A stretch of 16,951 nt of DNA from NCBI GenBank assembly GCA_964437215.1, contig CAYTFZ010000056.1, positions 1 through 16,951 of the forward strand, in the 5' to 3' direction. Position numbers and translations under genes: made by a program. Numbering within the stretch: position 1 is the stretch's first letter; each line of letters opens with the position of its first letter. Shown here piece by piece: positions 14,228 to 16,951 of this stretch. This DNA comes from JAAYAN01 sp964437215 (GTDB lineage: Bacteria; Bacteroidota; Ignavibacteria; Ignavibacteriales; Melioribacteraceae). The notes beneath the pieces are model-generated. The model had not been told where the DNA came from and did no database searches. It saw only the letters and a program-made list of their open reading frames with translations.

Positions 14228-16189
14228 TTAAATGCTGAATTCAATTGAAACATCGCAGCCTTTGCCGGGAGCGCTTATAAAATCGAGTTTGCCATTTAGT
14301 AACGAAACTCTGGAACGTATATTATTTAATCCGTTGCCTTTTTTCTCTTCTACCCGAGTAAGATCAAAACCTTTGCCGTTGTCATTTACTACTACGGCAA
14401 GTCTTGACGGCTCCTGAATTAATTGCACATAAATTTTGCTGCAGCCGGAATGTTTAACGGAATTATTTACCAGCTCGTTAACAATGCGGTAAATAGTTAC
14501 CTCGTGTTTTTCGTTAATCCTTTTCTCAGTTCCAAAAAAATGATATTCAACAAGTTCAAGACTTCCGCAAAAATCTGTAAGAGCGGCGTTTAATCCATAT
14601 TTAAGCAGCGAGGCGGGCATAAGATTATTAACCGAGCGGCGCAGCTCAGTCATCGAATCGTCCAACATAACCAAAGCAGTATTTAGTTCTTCCTTGTTTT
14701 TATCTTCTATTGAATTTTTGTTAAACATTTTGGCAATTTTTAATTTCAGCGCGCTAAGCATTCCGCCTAAACCGTCGTGCAAATCCTGCGATATTCTTCT
14801 GCGTTCTGCTGTTTCTCCCTCGAGTGCCGCCTGGGTGGCAATAATTATTCGGTCTTTTTCAAGCTCGTTTATCTTCTGACGCTGTATTTCATTCTCTTTT
14901 TCTACTATTAATTTGCGGTTGCGGATATATCTGTAAATTAAAAAAGATAGGCCCGAAAGCAATGCAAGCACAACCGCAAGCGATAAAATAATTATATTTC
15001 TTCTTTTAATAATCAGTTCGTTTATCTGCTGTTCATCCTTAAGTTTTAAAATTTGCATTTCTTTTTTTTCGGATTGATATTTCGCTTCAGCGTCGGCTAT
15101 TTTATGCGCCCAAATTTCATTATTTCTTTCTTTTATATTCTTTATTTGAAGGGCAGAATAATGAGCGGCATTTTCCGGGTGATTTAAATAAATATAGGAA
15201 GTTTTCAGAACCGCGTATATCGATTCCATAAGTTCGATGTTTGTAGTATCCGCAATTTGATAAGCTTCCAACCCATATTCTTTTGCTTTATTATATTGCT
15301 TTAACTTTATATAATAATCCGACAGCGATACATAGCTTTCCACCAGCCCTGAAACGTTATTATTAACTTTATAAATTTCAATTGCCTCTTTAATGCTGTT
15401 TATTGCGGGGGTAAAATTATTTTCTTCTTGATAGCACGATGAAAGAACCAGCAGAACGTAAGCATAATAATTGTAATTTTGTGTTTTTAACAGTTTTTTT
15501 GCTTTTTCGCCGTACATAACAGCTTCGTAAAAGTTCTTCTTTTGATAGTGGCTAAGCATTAAGTTAGTTAAAGATATTGCCGCGCTTATTTCGTCCCCGG
15601 TTTCATTTTGAATAATTAATGCTTTTTGTGTAAAATCGATGCTTTTATCGTAATTTCCGGCAGAATAAAATACTGCGCCAATATTTGCCAAAACCTGTGC
15701 AGTTTTGTTTTTATCTTTGCGGTTTTCAAAATACTTTAATACTTCTGTATAAACAGAAATTGAAGAATCGTACTTGCCAATTGTTCTGTAAACGTTGGCT
15801 ATATTGTTTTTTGTAATATATTTTTTTTCTTCCTGTTTGTTTTTTATTCTAAGCTCAAGCCCCTTTCTTAAATAAATGAGCGAGCTGTCGTTTAACCCTT
15901 GCAAATAAAAAATGCTGCCTAACGATTCGTAAGAAGTTGCAGTATAATCGGGTTCGTTGAATTTTTTAGAAAGGCGCAGCATAGTTTTTGCGGCTTCTTT
16001 AGCCTTAGGTAAATCGAACGCCATATATTCATCGCACAAATTATCAATTATGCTTAAATGTTCTTTATTGCTGGTATAAGTTTTGTTTTCGAGAAGGCTT
16101 TTTAACGAATCAGCCAAAGCCTGAGCCTGCCCGAAAAGCAACCCGGATGTTAATACCGTTGTAATTATTAAACTGATAAACCTTATCAT
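14228..16189 (-). CDS. TPR-containing sensor histidine kinase (NarL/DesK type)
   Basis: A kinase of 653 residues from the preferred start (655 from the ATG at 16195; numbering here uses the longer form). A signal peptide (to about residue 23, LLFGQ) leads into a periplasmic TPR array (about 86-320, six repeats, e.g. NIANVYRTIGKYDSSISVYT). After a coiled coil come one membrane helix (399-423), a second coiled coil and the HisKA_3 domain with H473 in RRRISQDLHDGLGGML. The ATPase domain shows NELVNNSVKH (573-582), NDNGKGF (604-610) and GNGLNNI (620-626). Periplasmic TPRs suggest sensing of a protein or peptide partner, but the ligand is unknown. GGAAG touches the ATG at 16195 and lies 6 bases from the ATG at 16189, so the latter is chosen. 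It is the first gene of the operon with the regulator at 13611-14222. Confidence 0.95.
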   Translation of the reverse strand: MIRFISLIITTVLTSGLLFGQAQALADSLKSLLENKTYTSNKEHLSIIDNLCDEYMAFDLPKAKEAAKTMLRLSKKFNEPDYTATSYESLGSIFYLQGLNDSSLIYLRKGLELRIKNKQEEKKYITKNNIANVYRTIGKYDSSISVYTEVLKYFENRKDKNKTAQVLANIGAVFYSAGNYDKSIDFTQKALIIQNETGDEISAAISLTNLMLSHYQKKNFYEAVMYGEKAKKLLKTQNYNYYAYVLLVLSSCYQEENNFTPAINSIKEAIEIYKVNNNVSGLVESYVSLSDYYIKLKQYNKAKEYGLEAYQIADTTNIELMESIYAVLKTSYIYLNHPENAAHYSALQIKNIKERNNEIWAHKIADAEAKYQSEKKEMQILKLKDEQQINELIIKRRNIIILSLAVVLALLSGLSFLIYRYIRNRKLIVEKENEIQRQKINELEKDRIIIATQAALEGETAERRRISQDLHDGLGGMLSALKLKIAKMFNKNSIEDKNKEELNTALVMLDDSMTELRRSVNNLMPASLLKYGLNAALTDFCGSLELVEYHFFGTEKRINEKHEVTIYRIVNELVNNSVKHSGCSKIYVQLIQEPSRLAVVVNDNGKGFDLTRVEEKKGNGLNNIRSRVSLLNGKLDFISAPGKGCDVSIEFSI

Positions 16190-16245
16190 ATTCATCTTCC
16201 GCTGATAAGTAAAAAGTAAAATTTATTTTAATTTGTCGTTTCAAA

Positions 16246-16265
16246 AAACCCCCTTTGGGGGGTTT
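16246..16265 (-). promoter_or_regulatory. C/G-run hairpin with T-tract in the kinase leader
   Basis: AAACCCCC (16246-16253) pairs with GGGGGTTT (16258-16265) over a 4-base loop. Read on the minus strand the stem runs straight into six Ts, the form of a rho-independent terminator. It points towards the kinase start about 57 bases downstream, and no minus-strand gene is visible upstream of it. It could be a transcription attenuator, the end of an unseen small transcript, or a dispersed palindromic repeat. Confidence 0.5.
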
Positions 16266-16353
16266 CCTAAAATTTATGCTCTGTTTATTTTTTGAAAAAG
16301 AAAAATACTTATTTAACTGATTAAATTATTTACTAACATAACATTAAAATATT

Positions 16354-16951
16354 ATGAAAACAAAAATACTAATTCTATGGTTATTTATTTGCGGTGCAAT
16401 AATGCCGTTGTACTCACAAACGTATAGCGAAGCTGATATTAATGAATTAAAACTAATAGCAAAAAGAACGGACTATACGGGAGCGCTTAACTGGCTGAGC
16501 GAACCAGATCCAGGCAAATGGAAAGGAGTTACGTGGGGTAGAAAAGATGGTAAGGTTTGGAAGCTTGAGCTCGACAATTGTAATTTAACGGGGGATCTTT
16601 ATTTAACAAAATTGGATGAACTTGATTATGTTTGTTGCAATAATAACCAATTACAGAATATTACTACTCCAAAATCAGAAGAATTTTCCGTATTAGAATG
16701 TAGAAATAATAATTTAGGAGCTCAAGGATTAATTTTATGGCAATCGAAAAATTTAATGGAATTGTATTGCACGGGAAATGAATGGTTGTCATGGCTTGAT
16801 TTAAGTGAGAATATACGCCTATCATATCTTGATTGTTCCGATTGTCGTAATTTATACAATATAGATTTTCCACACACCGCTAGTCTTTATGGGGATGTCT
16901 ATTCTCCGATAATTATATGTAAAAATACTAATGTGCAGACTATCGACCTAA
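16354..16951 (+). CDS. Secreted leucine-rich repeat protein, 5' part (cut by window end)
   Basis: The frame is open from ATG at 16354 to the window edge, 199 residues. A signal peptide (about 1-21, LYS|QT) precedes a cap like the plant LRRNT_2 motif: a helix, then LNWLSEPDPGKWKGVTW (45-61) and KVWKLELDNCNLTGDL (67-82). Repeats follow with the pattern LxxLxCxxNxL at about 90 (LDYVCCNNNQL), 111 (FSVLECRNNNL), 134 (LMELYCTGNEW) and 156 (LSYLDCSDCRNL), spaced 21-23 residues. Such proteins bind other proteins or glycans at the cell surface. The C-terminus, where a type IX sorting domain would be expected, is outside the window. There is no clear Shine-Dalgarno sequence, which is common in this phylum. 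The gene is divergent from the TPR kinase, which could sense a related surface process (inference only). Confidence 0.8.
   Translation, partial: MKTKILILWLFICGAIMPLYSQTYSEADINELKLIAKRTDYTGALNWLSEPDPGKWKGVTWGRKDGKVWKLELDNCNLTGDLYLTKLDELDYVCCNNNQLQNITTPKSEEFSVLECRNNNLGAQGLILWQSKNLMELYCTGNEWLSWLDLSENIRLSYLDCSDCRNLYNIDFPHTASLYGDVYSPIIICKNTNVQTIDL

Noticed and set aside
1..16951. CRISPR arrays, transposases, phage or defence genes
   Set aside because: Nothing in any coding frame or repeat pattern supports them; the only longer exact repeats are the two assembly overlaps.

Overview
The window looks like ordinary chromosome from a low-GC member of the Ignavibacteria or a nearby Bacteroidota/Chlorobi lineage. 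The best clue is the C-terminal type IX secretion sorting domain of the protein at 12293-13495, which starts NYPNPFNPSTTIKYS and ends in a ...KKMIYLK tail, as in Ignavibacteria. LytTR and NarL-type two-component pairs, a secreted leucine-rich repeat protein and AT-rich intergenic DNA also fit. Two 100-N gaps, each flanked by identical 55-bp sequence, show that this is a scaffold of short-read contigs, probably a metagenome-assembled genome.

Layout. 1-57 holds the last codons of an upstream gene. 106-2626 is a three-gene operon: a LiaF-like membrane protein, a LytS-type histidine kinase and a LytTR response regulator, probably a cell-envelope sensing unit. 2692-4373 is minus strand: a nfeD-type gene followed by a paraslipin (QmcA-like SPFH) gene, then a clear terminator and a doubtful 74-residue membrane ORF. 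4374-4828 is an AT-rich intergenic stretch with one candidate promoter. 4829-6616 is GTP-dependent PEP carboxykinase (pckG), closed by a 14-bp perfect terminator with a UUCG loop. 6874-9236 is a K+-dependent membrane pyrophosphatase (hppA). An assembly gap splits its reading frame, but it becomes one intact 735-codon gene when the 55-bp overlap is merged. A terminator that works in both directions separates it from a convergent DedA-family gene starting at TTG.

10132-10629 is a TspO/MBR gene, followed by the second assembly gap. 10859-13495 holds two exported proteins: a two-domain carbohydrate-binding-like protein, and a T9SS cargo protein of unknown catalytic type. A 27-bp G-rich palindromic element is inserted in frame in the T9SS domain. 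13611-16189 (minus) is a periplasmic-TPR NarL-family histidine kinase and its LuxR/NarL regulator. 16354 to the end is the start of a secreted leucine-rich repeat protein cut by the window edge.

How the genes fit together. pckG and hppA are central energy and carbon genes; PPi from biosynthesis can drive ion pumping. The remainder is envelope biology: two sensory systems, the SPFH/NfeD pair, DedA, TspO and exported binding proteins. I see no tRNA, rRNA, CRISPR array, transposase, phage gene or defence cluster, and no convincing new multi-gene system. The least explained items are the G-rich insertion in the sorting domain, the C/G-run hairpin in the leader of the TPR kinase, and the catalytic identity of the T9SS cargo protein.
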